DNA of 38,539 nt from Treponema sp. (GCA_022510865.1 JAFLSQ010000022.1:1-38539); one strand, 5' to 3'; shown: positions 14,833-22,147, counted from the first letter of the stretch. The notes: generated from the letters alone by a model not told the origin. A program made the numbers and translations.

Positions 14833-15111
14833 ATGCAGATAACAGAATTGCGCATTAGAAAAGTGGAGGATGAAGGAAAACTCCGCGCTTATGTAACTGT
14901 TACTTTTGATGACTGCTTTGTTGTGCATAATGTTAAGATTATCGAAGGGAAAACAGGATTGTTCATCGCAATGCCCAGCAGAAAGACTGGGAACGGCGAG
15001 TATAAGGATGTCGCTCATCCAATCAGCCCTGAATTCAGAAATGAGATTCAGGACAAAATTCTGGATGAGTATAATGCTGGTCATGTAGAAACCGGCGGTA
15101 CGGAAGACTGA
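14833..15111 (+). CDS. spoVG: SpoVG family regulatory protein
   Basis: SpoVG (92 aa) is a small protein that binds nucleic acid in several bacteria, including the spirochaete Borrelia, where it acts as a DNA/RNA-binding regulator. The sequence is typical: MQITELRIRKV, LRAYVTVTFDDCFVVHNVKIIEG, then LFIAMPSRKTGNGEYKDVAHPIS. AAGGCGG precedes ATG 14833. It is co-transcribed with ispE, and tRNA-Gln begins 19 nt after the stop, so the tRNA may be processed from the same transcript. Confidence 0.96.
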   Translation: MQITELRIRKVEDEGKLRAYVTVTFDDCFVVHNVKIIEGKTGLFIAMPSRKTGNGEYKDVAHPISPEFRNEIQDKILDEYNAGHVETGGTED

Positions 15112-15130
15112 AGGTTTCTTTATGATAGAT

Positions 15131-15203
15131 TGGGCCGTCGTCAAGCGGTAAGACACGGGCTTTTGGTGCCCGCATTCCACAGGTTCGAATCCTGTCGGCC
15201 CAG
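15131..15203 (+). tRNA. tRNA-Gln (anticodon TTG)
   Basis: The acceptor TGGGCCG pairs with CGGCCCA, and the discriminator is G. The D arm is GTC/GAC. The anticodon stem CGGGC/GCCCG holds loop TTTTGGT, giving anticodon TTG. The T arm is ACAGG-TTCGAAT-CCTGT. CCA is not encoded. It sits 19 nt after spoVG with no obvious promoter between them. Since gatB is also in this window, Gln-tRNA is probably made by the transamidation route. Confidence 0.96.
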
Positions 15204-15447
15204 AAAACTTCTTGAAGGCGGGCTGCCTGTAACTGCATCTGCAATTTCTGTGCGGATGCGTTCGTGCTGTTCTTTGTAAAATCCGGCAAAATTTGGCAAA
15301 ATCCGGGTTATAAAATCCGTTTGCAAAGAGCATGAGGTGAGGCAATCCCGTTTTCGGAAATTAAGGACGATTGTCTCTTTCGCTCCTGCATAAAAGCACC
15401 GGAATCCTCTGGAATGTGCGCGTTCGCAGAATTTTTTGGGTGATGAT
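15204..15447. other. Non-coding interval with short AAAATCCG-type repeats
   Basis: These 244 nt hold no credible gene. Around 15279-15318 the string AAAATCCGG or a close variant occurs four times within about 40 nt. I see no convincing promoter or terminator. Minus-strand frames here are antisense to the tRNA and the neighbouring gene. Confidence 0.5.
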
Positions 15448-15888
15448 ATGGACGCAAAAATCACAGATATGACGCTCCCGCATATTGAAGAGTATGCCGA
15501 TTTGTTCGTGGAGGTCTTTAACTCCGCGCCGTGGAACGACTCATGGACGAGGCAGACCGCGCTCGCCAGAATCAGGAGCATGATGGACTGCCCGTCTTTT
15601 ACAGGCAAGGCAATTTACCGTGGGGATGATTTGCTGGGCGTAATCTGGGGGCAGAAAGAGCCGTATTACGACGGCATTCATTTTCTGGTGCAGGAATTCT
15701 GCGTGAGAGCCTGCGAGCAGAAAAAAGGCTACGGAACGCGGCTTCTGACTGCCTTGCGCGAGTCTCTGGCAAAAGTCGGCGTGACAAACATTTATCTTGT
15801 GACAGCCAGAGGCGGCGCGGAGGAATGGTACGCGAGGCGCAGTTTTCGCACATCTGAGCGCATGATTCTTATGACCAGCCGTTTCTAA
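15448..15888 (+). CDS. GNAT-family N-acetyltransferase
   Basis: The protein (146 aa) has the GNAT order: an N-terminal strand MDAKITDMTLPHIEEYADLFVEVFN, the GVIWGQKE strand, VQEFCVRACEQKKGYGTRLLTAL as the acetyl-CoA pyrophosphate loop (motif A, Q/RxxGxG/A form), and the C-terminal strand VTARGGAEEWYARRSFRTS. It would transfer an acyl group from CoA to an amine. The substrate is unknown. ATG 15448 is preferred to TTG 15436. It is followed after 2 nt by a DinB-like gene. Confidence 0.82.
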   Translation: MDAKITDMTLPHIEEYADLFVEVFNSAPWNDSWTRQTALARIRSMMDCPSFTGKAIYRGDDLLGVIWGQKEPYYDGIHFLVQEFCVRACEQKKGYGTRLLTALRESLAKVGVTNIYLVTARGGAEEWYARRSFRTSERMILMTSRF

Positions 15889-15890
15889 GG

Positions 15891-16583
15891 ATGGATTCAA
15901 GATTTATGAACAAAAAATGGTCGGATTTGAACAAACTTATGCAGTCGCAGCTTAAGCGGGAGGAGACTTTCCCTGATGGCCTTGAGACGCTTTTTTCTCT
16001 GCGCGGTGATTTGTTCGCCAAGTTGCAGGACTTTAAAAATCGGCTTGGACGCGCGGATTTTAATGCGGCCCCGTTTCTGGGCGTGGACGGCTACCACAGC
16101 AAGACAATCGCGTATTCAGTGTGGCACATCTTCCGCATTGAGGATATTGTGGCGCACTCGCTGATTGCTGGCGATTCCCAGATTTTTTTTGCAGGGAATT
16201 ACAGCAGGACAATCGGCTCTCCAATCACAACTACGGGCAACGAGCTTTCCGGCAGCCAGATTACGGATTTCTCGGGCGCGCTTGATTTGGAGCGGCTTTT
16301 TGATTACGCGGCCCGGGTGAAAATCAGCACGGAGAATATTCTGCGCGGTCTGCCTTTTAGGGCTTTAAGGCAGAGAATCCCGGAGGAAAGGAAAACCGCG
16401 CTGCTGTCTCTTGGCGTTGTGAGCACGGACGAGAGCGCGTTCTGGCTGATTGACTACTGGTGCAATAAGAATATCCGCGGACTGATTCAGATGCCGTTCT
16501 CACGGCACTGGATAATGCACGTTGAGGCGAGCATCCGCATTGCGGACAAACTTTGCGGCGGGCGGCAGTTTTTTGGAGGATGA
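15891..16583 (+). CDS. DinB/YfiT-like four-helix metalloprotein
   Basis: This 230-residue, mainly helical protein has the spacing of the DinB superfamily. A helix-one His is in AYSVWHIFRIEDIVAHSLI, and a late His pair in SRHWIMHVEASIRIADKL could complete a metal site. DinB-fold proteins bind zinc or nickel and often act as thiol-dependent transferases (bacillithiol or mycothiol S-transferases). It begins 2 nt after the acetyltransferase and is followed by a second DinB-like gene, so the three are probably one transcript. ATG 15906 is an alternative start; neither has an ideal Shine-Dalgarno. Confidence 0.65.
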   Translation: MDSRFMNKKWSDLNKLMQSQLKREETFPDGLETLFSLRGDLFAKLQDFKNRLGRADFNAAPFLGVDGYHSKTIAYSVWHIFRIEDIVAHSLIAGDSQIFFAGNYSRTIGSPITTTGNELSGSQITDFSGALDLERLFDYAARVKISTENILRGLPFRALRQRIPEERKTALLSLGVVSTDESAFWLIDYWCNKNIRGLIQMPFSRHWIMHVEASIRIADKLCGGRQFFGG

Positions 16584-16584
16584 T

Positions 16585-17112
16585 TTGGGCAGACAGCTTT
16601 GCGAGATTATCAAAAACATGGTCATCCCGAATTTCATGAACATCGGGACTTCCATAAAAACTTATGACAGGGACGCGCTTTGCTGCGGCGCACCCTGCTG
16701 GCGTTGGGCGTATCATGCGCTGCATTCCGCGGACAAATGGTTCATCAATCCTTGTGATTATGAGGAGCCGTGCTTTCACGCTGACGGAATGGATGACCCG
16801 GAGAGGCCGTGCAAAATCGTGCTGTCTGACCAGCAGCTTCTGGATTATCTTGCCGCAATCCAGAAAAAAACGCTTGATTATCTTGACTCTTTGACTGATG
16901 AGATGCTTTATGACAAGCCCGATGGCTGCCCGTACACCAGAATGGAGCTGATTCTGCGGCAGTTCCGTCATATCTCGTTTCACACGGGAATGCTGAACGG
17001 TCAGACTGCGGTCCTGACAAATCAGTTTCCGATGTGGGTTTCAGAGAAAGAAAAATATGTTGACGACGGGATTTTTTTCGGGCGGTACAGAAAAGGCAAG
17101 ACCATTGTTTAG
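16585..17112 (+). CDS. Second DinB-like protein, TTG start
   Basis: The start is TTG 16585, one nucleotide after the previous stop codon. GGAGG at 16575-16579, inside the end of the upstream gene, has ideal 5-nt spacing and fixes this choice. The 175-residue product has DinB-type helices with WRWAYHALHSADKWF providing one His and QFRHISFHTGMLNG the late H-x3-H pair, so the putative metal triad is more complete than in the upstream paralogue. Tandem DinB-like genes may have arisen by duplication, but the two share little sequence. The substrate is unknown. Confidence 0.68.
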   Translation: MGRQLCEIIKNMVIPNFMNIGTSIKTYDRDALCCGAPCWRWAYHALHSADKWFINPCDYEEPCFHADGMDDPERPCKIVLSDQQLLDYLAAIQKKTLDYLDSLTDEMLYDKPDGCPYTRMELILRQFRHISFHTGMLNGQTAVLTNQFPMWVSEKEKYVDDGIFFGRYRKGKTIV

Positions 17113-17197
17113 GCGGATTGCCATGCGGGTGCTTTATGTCGGCTTCAATGGCAGCGCGCATTTATCCAACAGGATTGCCCGCAGTTTTGCCGTCGCG

Positions 17198-17227
17198 TTG
17201 CAAAGCCTGCGCGGGACGTGACATAAT
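17198..17227 (+). promoter_or_regulatory. Promoter of the S51 peptidase gene
   Basis: TTGCAA (17198-17203), 18-bp spacer, CATAAT (17222-17227) with a TG one base upstream (extended -10). The leader carries AAAGGAGG before ATG 17260, unlike the leaderless-type genes nearby. Confidence 0.65.
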
Positions 17228-17259
17228 CTGCGCTCATACGCAAAGGAGGCAGAATCATC

Positions 17260-17931
17260 ATGCGGCCAAAACTTCTCGGCTTTTTCAGCGGATTCCCGTC
17301 ACGGCATTTTACGGACGAGATTGCGATGCGGCTTGAGGAAGAGCTTTCTGTGCGCGAGAGCCTTGTTTTTGTGAGCGCGTGGCCGTCTGATTTCAGCCGC
17401 AATGACGATGACGCGGCCGGAATGCACGGAATGTTCGCCGAGCGCGGCATGACGTTCCGCCGTTACCACGTGATTGACGGGCGCACCGGTTCAGTCGAGG
17501 CGCGTAGGCTTGTCCGCGAGGCTTCGTGCATATTCCTGATGGGCGGTCACGCGGTGCAGCAGTTTCAGTTGATTCGTGGCAAGGGCATAGGCGATGAAAT
17601 CCGCGGGTGCGGCGCAGTGGTTCTGGGCGTGAGCGCGGGCGCGGTCAATATGGCACACCGTGCGGTCGATATATATGAATCCCTTTTGCCCTATGACGGA
17701 CTTGGCCTTGCCGACATCACCGTGAAGGCGCATTTTAATTTTTCGGACGAGAATCTGGTCAGGACACTGCGCACGGTATCGATGGCGCTTCCCGTCTGCG
17801 CCATGGAGGACGAGAGCGCGATTTTTGTGAAAGGCAGCCATGTGGAAATCTTCGGGAGCATACATCTGATTGACAAAGGGATAATCACCACGCTTGCGCA
17901 GGAATGGCTTGAAAATCACGCCGCCGGTTGA
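17260..17931 (+). CDS. Peptidase S51 family protein (PepE/cyanophycinase-like)
   Basis: The 223-residue length and fold match the S51 serine peptidases related to class-I glutamine amidotransferases. The nucleophile is Ser125 in the elbow LGVSAGAVNM, and the preceding MGGHAVQQF is the usual oxyanion-side motif. PepE cleaves Asp-X dipeptides; cyanophycinase relatives degrade Asp-Arg polymers. The C-terminal MEDESAIFVKGSHVEIFG strand pair is also typical. The protein is cytoplasmic. AAAGGAGGCAG precedes the ATG. RidA follows 31 nt downstream with its own promoter-like sequence. Confidence 0.82.
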   Translation: MRPKLLGFFSGFPSRHFTDEIAMRLEEELSVRESLVFVSAWPSDFSRNDDDAAGMHGMFAERGMTFRRYHVIDGRTGSVEARRLVREASCIFLMGGHAVQQFQLIRGKGIGDEIRGCGAVVLGVSAGAVNMAHRAVDIYESLLPYDGLGLADITVKAHFNFSDENLVRTLRTVSMALPVCAMEDESAIFVKGSHVEIFGSIHLIDKGIITTLAQEWLENHAAG

Positions 17932-17956
17932 TTATTTGCACCTGCCGCAATAAAAT
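17928..17956 (+). promoter_or_regulatory. Promoter of the RidA gene, predicting a near-leaderless transcript
   Basis: TTGATT (17928-17933) overlaps the stop codon of the S51 gene. A 17-bp spacer and TAAAAT (17951-17956) follow, then 6 nt (GGTGGA) to ATG 17963. GGTGGA touches the ATG, too close for a normal Shine-Dalgarno. Confidence 0.6.
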
Positions 17957-17962
17957 GGTGGA

Positions 17963-18343
17963 ATGGAAAATGCAGGCGGGATAATCAGACTGGATGTGAA
18001 TGAGCAGTGGGCGCACGCCGGGATTGTGAGGGCGGGCGACTTTTGCTTTCTGAGTTACTGCGCCGGAAATATCGGCGGAACTGTCGAGCAGCAGATTAAC
18101 GGCGCGTTTGATGAGATGGAGAGGCGGCTAGCAATGCTCGGCCTGACGCTGGAGAGCGTCGTCAAGATGGACTGCCTGTTCCGGGACATCTGGAACATCC
18201 CGGTGATGGAGAGAATAATCAAAGAGCGGTTCAAGGGAAAATATCCCGCAAGAAAGTCCGTGCAGACGGAATTTGCGCATACAGGCGGACCTGACGGCCT
18301 GCTGTTCCAGTGCGATGCAATCGCATACTGCAAAAAAGACTGA
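17963..18343 (+). CDS. RidA family (YjgF/L-PSP) deaminase-type protein
   Basis: RidA proteins hydrolyse reactive enamine/imine intermediates released by PLP enzymes. The 126-residue protein has the family order: LSYCAGNIGGTVEQQINGAFDEMERRL, then SVVKMDCLFRDIWNIPVMERIIKERFKGKYPARKSVQTEF. The usual C-terminal Glu motif is replaced by LLFQCDAIAYC, and the Arg expected in the active site appears as the Arg of PARKSV. It is therefore either a divergent RidA or one of the non-deaminating subgroups. The HAD gene follows after 17 nt. Confidence 0.82.
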   Translation: MENAGGIIRLDVNEQWAHAGIVRAGDFCFLSYCAGNIGGTVEQQINGAFDEMERRLAMLGLTLESVVKMDCLFRDIWNIPVMERIIKERFKGKYPARKSVQTEFAHTGGPDGLLFQCDAIAYCKKD

Positions 18344-18360
18344 CAAATCTGGAGCGATGT

Positions 18361-19128
18361 ATGACCATCAACGGAATTAAACTGACTCTTCCAAAAATGA
18401 TAATTTTTGACCAGGGGCACACGCTTCATTATGAGAGCGACTGGGACAGCCGCCGCGGAGATGCCGCGCTTCTGCCTTATGCCGTGAAAAATCCGGGGGA
18501 CTGCACGCTTGACGACATCAGGAGGACTTCGGATTTTGTGTACGGCACTCACATCAAGAAAATCCGGGATTTGAGCTATGATGTTGGCGGCCGGGTCTGC
18601 AATAAAGTGGTGTATGATTATCTTGGCTTGGAATTCTCGCTCACGCCGCTTGAGATGGAATGCGTTTTCTGGGATGCCGCGTCGCCGGGGACAATCATGC
18701 CGGACGCTGACAAACTGATTGACTTCATAAACGCGGCCGGAATCAGGAGCGCGGTGATAAGCAACCTGCTTTTTTCCGGCGAGGCGCTTGCACGGCGGCT
18801 TGGCAAGATTCTGCCGCGCAACAAATTCGAGTTCATTATGACTTCCTCGGATTACATTTGCAGAAAGCCGCACACAATGATGTTCGAGATTGCGGTAAGA
18901 AAATCAGGGCTGGAGCCGTCGCAGATATGGTACTGCGGGGATAATCCCAAGGCGGATGTGGAGGCTTCGTCACGGGCGGGAATGTTCCCTGTCTGGTATG
19001 ACAGCTCGCTGCCCTGCCACTACAGGAATGGTGCAGACGAGCGCGCTCCTGCCTGCCCGCACATTCACGTCCGTGAGCACGGGGAGCTGATTGACATTCT
19101 GGAGCGGCTGATTCGGAACTGCGAGTAG
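18361..19128 (+). CDS. HAD-superfamily hydrolase with altered motif I
   Basis: The 255-residue protein has all four HAD motifs. Motif I is IIFDQGHTL with nucleophile Asp17. Motif II is AVISNLLFSG, motif III is the Lys in CRKPHTMMFEIA, and motif IV is YCGDNPKADVEAS. A helical cap (about residues 25-110) lies between motifs I and II. Where most HAD phosphatases have a second Asp two residues after the nucleophile, this one has Gly19, so the general acid/base is missing. Low phosphatase activity or a different reaction is possible. CTGGAG precedes ATG 18361. GNAT follows after 11 nt. Confidence 0.83.
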   Translation: MTINGIKLTLPKMIIFDQGHTLHYESDWDSRRGDAALLPYAVKNPGDCTLDDIRRTSDFVYGTHIKKIRDLSYDVGGRVCNKVVYDYLGLEFSLTPLEMECVFWDAASPGTIMPDADKLIDFINAAGIRSAVISNLLFSGEALARRLGKILPRNKFEFIMTSSDYICRKPHTMMFEIAVRKSGLEPSQIWYCGDNPKADVEASSRAGMFPVWYDSSLPCHYRNGADERAPACPHIHVREHGELIDILERLIRNCE

Positions 19129-19139
19129 GAGAGGGCGGT

Positions 19140-19733
19140 ATGGAAATCAAAGTGCGGGAGCTTTGCAAGGATATTGCGGATGATTATATCCGTTTTTTTG
19201 ATGACAGGGCGTTCTCTGACGGAAGCGCGGAGAAAGGCTGCTACTGCGTCTGGCATCACTGGACGAGCGAGCATGAGCGCGCGCGAAGCCTCATGCCCGC
19301 GGCCGAGCGTCCGAATCGAAAAAGAGACTTCGCGCGTGAGCTGATTCTTGGCGGCACACTGCACGGTTTCTGCGCTTTCTGCGACGGCCAGATGGCGGGA
19401 TTTTGCAACGCGGACTTAAAAGACAATTATTTTAGGCTGAGCAGGGCTGATAACCCGGAAAGCTGGCGCGGAATCAGCGGCGAGAGAGTCCTTGCGATTG
19501 TCTGCTACATCGTGGCTCCAGATATGCGTCGCAAAGGGATTGCCAAGGCTCTTCTGGATTATGCTGTGCGCCATGCCCAGAATCACGGTTATGATTTTGT
19601 GGAGGGCTACCCCTCGCAGGAATTCTCACCCCGCGATTGCGGAGGCTCCGCCGGAATGTACATTGACCGCGGTTTTGAGATAATCGGAGTTGAGGGCGGA
19701 ATCATCGCAAGGAAAAAAGTCGGGAAATCATAA
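19140..19733 (+). CDS. GNAT-family N-acetyltransferase
   Basis: This 197-residue acetyltransferase has motif A in VLAIVCYIVAPDMRRKGIAKALLDYAVRHAQ, where RRKGIA binds the CoA pyrophosphate. A late strand YIDRGFEIIGVEGGIIARKK completes the fold. The N-terminal half has a Cys/Trp-rich stretch (CYCVWHHW), a pattern seen in a subset of uncharacterised clostridial-type GNATs. The substrate is unknown. GGAGAGGGCGGT precedes the ATG. The gene ends directly before the palindrome array at 19741-19878, which might also affect its mRNA 3' end. Confidence 0.8.
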   Translation: MEIKVRELCKDIADDYIRFFDDRAFSDGSAEKGCYCVWHHWTSEHERARSLMPAAERPNRKRDFARELILGGTLHGFCAFCDGQMAGFCNADLKDNYFRLSRADNPESWRGISGERVLAIVCYIVAPDMRRKGIAKALLDYAVRHAQNHGYDFVEGYPSQEFSPRDCGGSAGMYIDRGFEIIGVEGGIIARKKVGKS

Positions 19734-19758
19734 CGGCAATGTTCTGGATGCCTTGTCC

Positions 19759-19878
19759 GAAACGTTTCCGCCGAACATCGGAAACGTTTCCATTGAAAGC
19801 TGGATACGTTTCGGATGGTGATGTGGGAACGTTTCCATTGAAAGCCGGAAACGTTTCGGCTGACGGACGGAAACGTTC
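19759..19878. repeat. Array of six GAAACGTTTC-type palindromes at 22-23 bp spacing
   Basis: The central CG of successive copies lies at 19763, 19785, 19807, 19830, 19852 and 19874. Copies 1, 2 and 5 contain the perfect palindrome GAAACGTTTC; copies 3 (GATACGTTTC), 4 (GGAACGTTTC) and 6 (GAAACGTTCT) are slightly changed. Copies 2 and 4 share the flank CATTGAAAGC, copies 5 and 6 share GCTGACGG. A degenerate seventh copy may sit at about 19741. Copies 1 and 2 can form a 12-bp hairpin (GAAACGTTTCCG/CGGAAACGTTTC) with an 8-nt loop. The unit is neither a CRISPR repeat nor in a reading frame. Confidence 0.8.
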
Positions 19879-19882
19879 TGAG

Positions 19883-19905
19883 CTGACGGCCGCCTGAAAA
19901 TCCGC
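19883..19905 (+). repeat. Left copy of a 23-bp direct repeat flanking the methyltransferase gene
   Basis: CTGACGGCCGC followed by CTGAAAATCCGC. The copy at 20719-20741 differs at one base (C to T after GGCCG). Confidence 0.75.
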
Positions 19906-19952
19906 CTGATTCGCCTGCTTTTTGCGATTGACGGCGCGCGTGATTCCTGTGA

Positions 19953-19981
19953 TTGTGGTTTTGCGGTCAGCGTGGTATAAT
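19953..19981 (+). promoter_or_regulatory. Promoter of the methyltransferase gene
   Basis: TTGTGG (19953-19958), 17-bp spacer, perfect TATAAT (19976-19981). ATG 19986 is only 4 nt downstream; ATG 20016 would give a leader of about 28 nt. Confidence 0.6.
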
Positions 19982-19985
19982 CGGC

Positions 19986-20714
19986 ATGAAATCTGTTTTT
20001 GGGGGCTGTGCACGGATGCACGAGGCTAACAGCATCAATGATTTGTATGATATTCTTGACCGCCTGACTGACGGGGTTGACTGGAACGATTTTTATGCGA
20101 GACGTGCCATGCCCGCGCCTTTTTTAGTGCACAGCACGCTGCCAGACAAGGCGGTGACACAGTTTGTCAGAACCCACGGCATAAAAAGCGCGGTGGAATT
20201 CGGGTGCGGCGAGGGCAGGAACGCGATTTTTCTTGCCAGAAACGGCGTGGATGTGCTCGCGCTTGATTCATCGCAGGTTGCGGTTGAGAACGCGCGGAGC
20301 GCGGCGCAGAACACCGGGGAAAATCTTGCCGCGCACCTTGGTTTTATTGCCGCAGACTGCCTTGCATTTGATTACAAGGACCGGACTTTTGACCTTGCGC
20401 TTGATTCCGGGCTTTTCCATCATCTTGCGCCGCACCGCCGCCTGCAATACCGTGATTTGCTGGGCAAGGTTCTGAATCCCGGCGGTTTCTTTGTCCTGCT
20501 GTGCTTTGCCGCGAATGCCGGAGGCGCGGACGAGGCGGACGACCTTGGCTTTTATCTGCACCGGAACACCGGCGTGGCGTTCACAGAGCAGAGAATCAGG
20601 GATTTTTTTTGCGCGGATTTCCAGATTGTCAGCATAGAAAGATGTGCCCAGTCTGTTACAGATGATTATATCGACATTCCGTTCCTGTTCAGCTGCATAA
20701 TGCAGAAAAAATGA
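19986..20714 (+). CDS. Class I SAM-dependent methyltransferase
   Basis: The Rossmann-fold SAM site is clear: AVEFGCGEGRNAIFLARNGVDVLALDSS gives motif I and the acidic residue of motif II. LGFIAADCLAFDY, DLALDSGLFHHLAPHRR and LNPGGFFVLLCF follow in the usual order (TehB/methyltransf-25 type). The substrate is unknown; the HHLAPHRR stretch resembles thiopurine/tellurite-type small-molecule methylases. Two starts are possible. ATG 19986 lies 4 nt after the -10 box. ATG 20016, with GGGGG ten nt upstream, starts nearer the conserved part (MHEANSINDLYDIL) and is perhaps likelier. The gene is bracketed by a 23-bp direct repeat. Confidence 0.85.
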   Translation: MKSVFGGCARMHEANSINDLYDILDRLTDGVDWNDFYARRAMPAPFLVHSTLPDKAVTQFVRTHGIKSAVEFGCGEGRNAIFLARNGVDVLALDSSQVAVENARSAAQNTGENLAAHLGFIAADCLAFDYKDRTFDLALDSGLFHHLAPHRRLQYRDLLGKVLNPGGFFVLLCFAANAGGADEADDLGFYLHRNTGVAFTEQRIRDFFCADFQIVSIERCAQSVTDDYIDIPFLFSCIMQKK

Positions 20715-20718
20715 TTTT

Positions 20719-20741
20719 CTGACGGCCGTCTGAAAATCCGC
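20719..20741 (+). repeat. Right copy of the 23-bp direct repeat; contains GCCGTCTGAA
   Basis: CTGACGGCCGT followed by CTGAAAATCCGC, starting 4 nt after the methyltransferase stop. The centre GACGGCCGTC is a 10-bp palindrome. The 10-mer GCCGTCTGAA equals the core of the Neisseria DNA uptake sequence, which is probably coincidence. Confidence 0.75.
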
Positions 20742-20801
20742 AGAGGCTGGCAATCATTTTGCATTCGGATTATTTGACTGGTTTTTTGCAAGCATATCCG
20801 T

Positions 20802-20807
20802 TATAAT
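20802..20807 (+). promoter_or_regulatory. -10 box in front of the FliG paralogue
   Basis: A perfect TATAAT stands 6 nt before ATG 20814, so transcription should start at the ATG itself. There is no Shine-Dalgarno. A -35 match at normal spacing is weak; TTGACT at 20774-20779 is 22 bp away. Confidence 0.5.
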
Positions 20808-20813
20808 GTGCGC

Positions 20814-22112
20814 ATGGACGTGAATGATTACCGTGCGGCCGCCTACATCAAGAATGCCGCTCCAGATAAAAAAGATTCGGAGAAAAAGACCGTGAGCGAG
20901 GGTTGGGCTTCCGGCCTTAAGCATCTGACGCGGGATGACGCTGTTGAGAAGCAGAGCGTGCCCGAGCAGTCCGTCACGCTCTCGAATTTGCAGCGCAGGA
21001 CGGATGAGAAAAAACGCGAGGCCGCCGCAATCGCGGAGACAAAGCGCCGTCTGGACAACGCCACTGATTTTCTGAAAAACGGCGGGCTTATCAAAGTGCC
21101 GGATTCCTCTGTTCCCGAGGAGGGCAGGGATTCGGTTTACCGCCGTGTCGCAAAATTCCTGCTGATAATCGGGGAGGATGAGGCTGCCAGAGTTCTTCCG
21201 CACCTGAGCGAGAGCCAGATTGAGAGAATCATCCCGGAAATCGCGTCAATCAGAAGTGTGGGGAAAGAAGAGGCCGCTGTAATCCTTGAGGAATTCAACG
21301 CGCTTGTTAAGCAGGCAAAGACTGAGGGCGGTGTTGAGACTGCCCGCGAGATGCTTGAGAAAGCCTACGGAAAGGAGCGTGCCGAGACCCTGATAAAAAA
21401 GGCCATGCCGTTGCAGGCGGAAGTTCCGTTCCGCTACCTGAATGACATGGACAACGAGCGCGTCTATCTGCTCATAAAAAATGAGAATGTGGGCGTGCAG
21501 TCAATCGTCCTGTCGCACCTTGAGCCGAAGAAGGCCGCCGGGGTAATCAATTCCATGCAGGCTGACGAGAAAAAGGAGGTTGTCCTCCGCCTTGCAAAAA
21601 TGCAGTCGGTCTCGCCCGAGATTGTCCGCCGCATTGACCAGGCCATGCACGAGAAATCGCTTCACATGGAGATTGACGATTCTGAGAGCCTTGACGGGCG
21701 CAACGCGCTTGCCCAGATTCTTAAGAAAATGGACTCGGGCGCAGAGAAGGATATTCTGACTTATCTTTCTGAGGATGACCCTGACTTGGGGCAGGATTTG
21801 AGGAGCCGTCTTTTTACGATTGACGATGTTGTGAACGCGGACGACCAGTTCGTGCAGAAACGCCTTGCGGAGATGAAAGAGAGCGAGATTGCACACCTGA
21901 TTGCGGCAAAACCCGATGACTTCCGCGAGAAAATCCTCTCGAATATTTCTGCCGGCCGGCGTGCCGAGGTTCGCGAGCAGGAGGACATCCTTAAGCCTAT
22001 GCGCCGCTCGGACTGCGACGCTGTGACACAGGCATTCGTGGACAAACTGCGCCGCGCATACGAGCAGGGAAATCTCTATGTCAAGAACCGCAACGATGAT
22101 GTGTATCTGTGA
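20814..22112 (+). CDS. FliG paralogue (flagellar motor switch-like, FliG1 type)
   Basis: This 432-residue protein is FliG with an extra, charged, probably disordered N-terminal region of about 95 residues. The FliG-N domain begins at FLKNGGLIKVP...VYRRVAKFLLIIGEDEAARVLPHLSESQIERIIPEIA. FliG-C ends with LFTIDDVVNADDQFVQKRLAEM...KPDDFREKILSNISAGRRAEVREQEDIL. The middle-domain FliM-binding motif EHPQR is degenerate here (ENVGV, near residue 223). Spirochaetes commonly have two FliGs; FliG2 is the motor component and FliG1 is divergent with a special, sometimes polar, role. Standing alone outside a flagellar operon fits FliG1. Confidence 0.88.
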   Translation: MDVNDYRAAAYIKNAAPDKKDSEKKTVSEGWASGLKHLTRDDAVEKQSVPEQSVTLSNLQRRTDEKKREAAAIAETKRRLDNATDFLKNGGLIKVPDSSVPEEGRDSVYRRVAKFLLIIGEDEAARVLPHLSESQIERIIPEIASIRSVGKEEAAVILEEFNALVKQAKTEGGVETAREMLEKAYGKERAETLIKKAMPLQAEVPFRYLNDMDNERVYLLIKNENVGVQSIVLSHLEPKKAAGVINSMQADEKKEVVLRLAKMQSVSPEIVRRIDQAMHEKSLHMEIDDSESLDGRNALAQILKKMDSGAEKDILTYLSEDDPDLGQDLRSRLFTIDDVVNADDQFVQKRLAEMKESEIAHLIAAKPDDFREKILSNISAGRRAEVREQEDILKPMRRSDCDAVTQAFVDKLRRAYEQGNLYVKNRNDDVYL

Positions 22113-22147
22113 TGACACGCCCGCGCTTTGCTGATATAGTGACTTTG

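Noticed and set aside
15035..15608. Minus-strand frames with GFEPVECGHQKPVSYRL-like peptides
   Set aside because: They are antisense to tRNA-Gln. This peptide pattern is a known false protein created by translating the reverse of a tRNA gene.
19759..19878. The palindrome array considered as a CRISPR
   Set aside because: The shared unit is about 10 bp with 12-bp intervals, far shorter than CRISPR repeats and spacers, and no cas gene is present.
19702..20013. Minus-strand frame with repeated ETFPAFNGNV-like peptides
   Set aside because: The peptide repeat merely reflects the 22-bp palindrome array; the period is not a multiple of three and there is no start signal.
20719..20741. Transfer from Neisseria based on GCCGTCTGAA
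   Set aside because: Only one exact 10-mer was noticed, it is explained by a local repeat, and surrounding genes look native in codon use.
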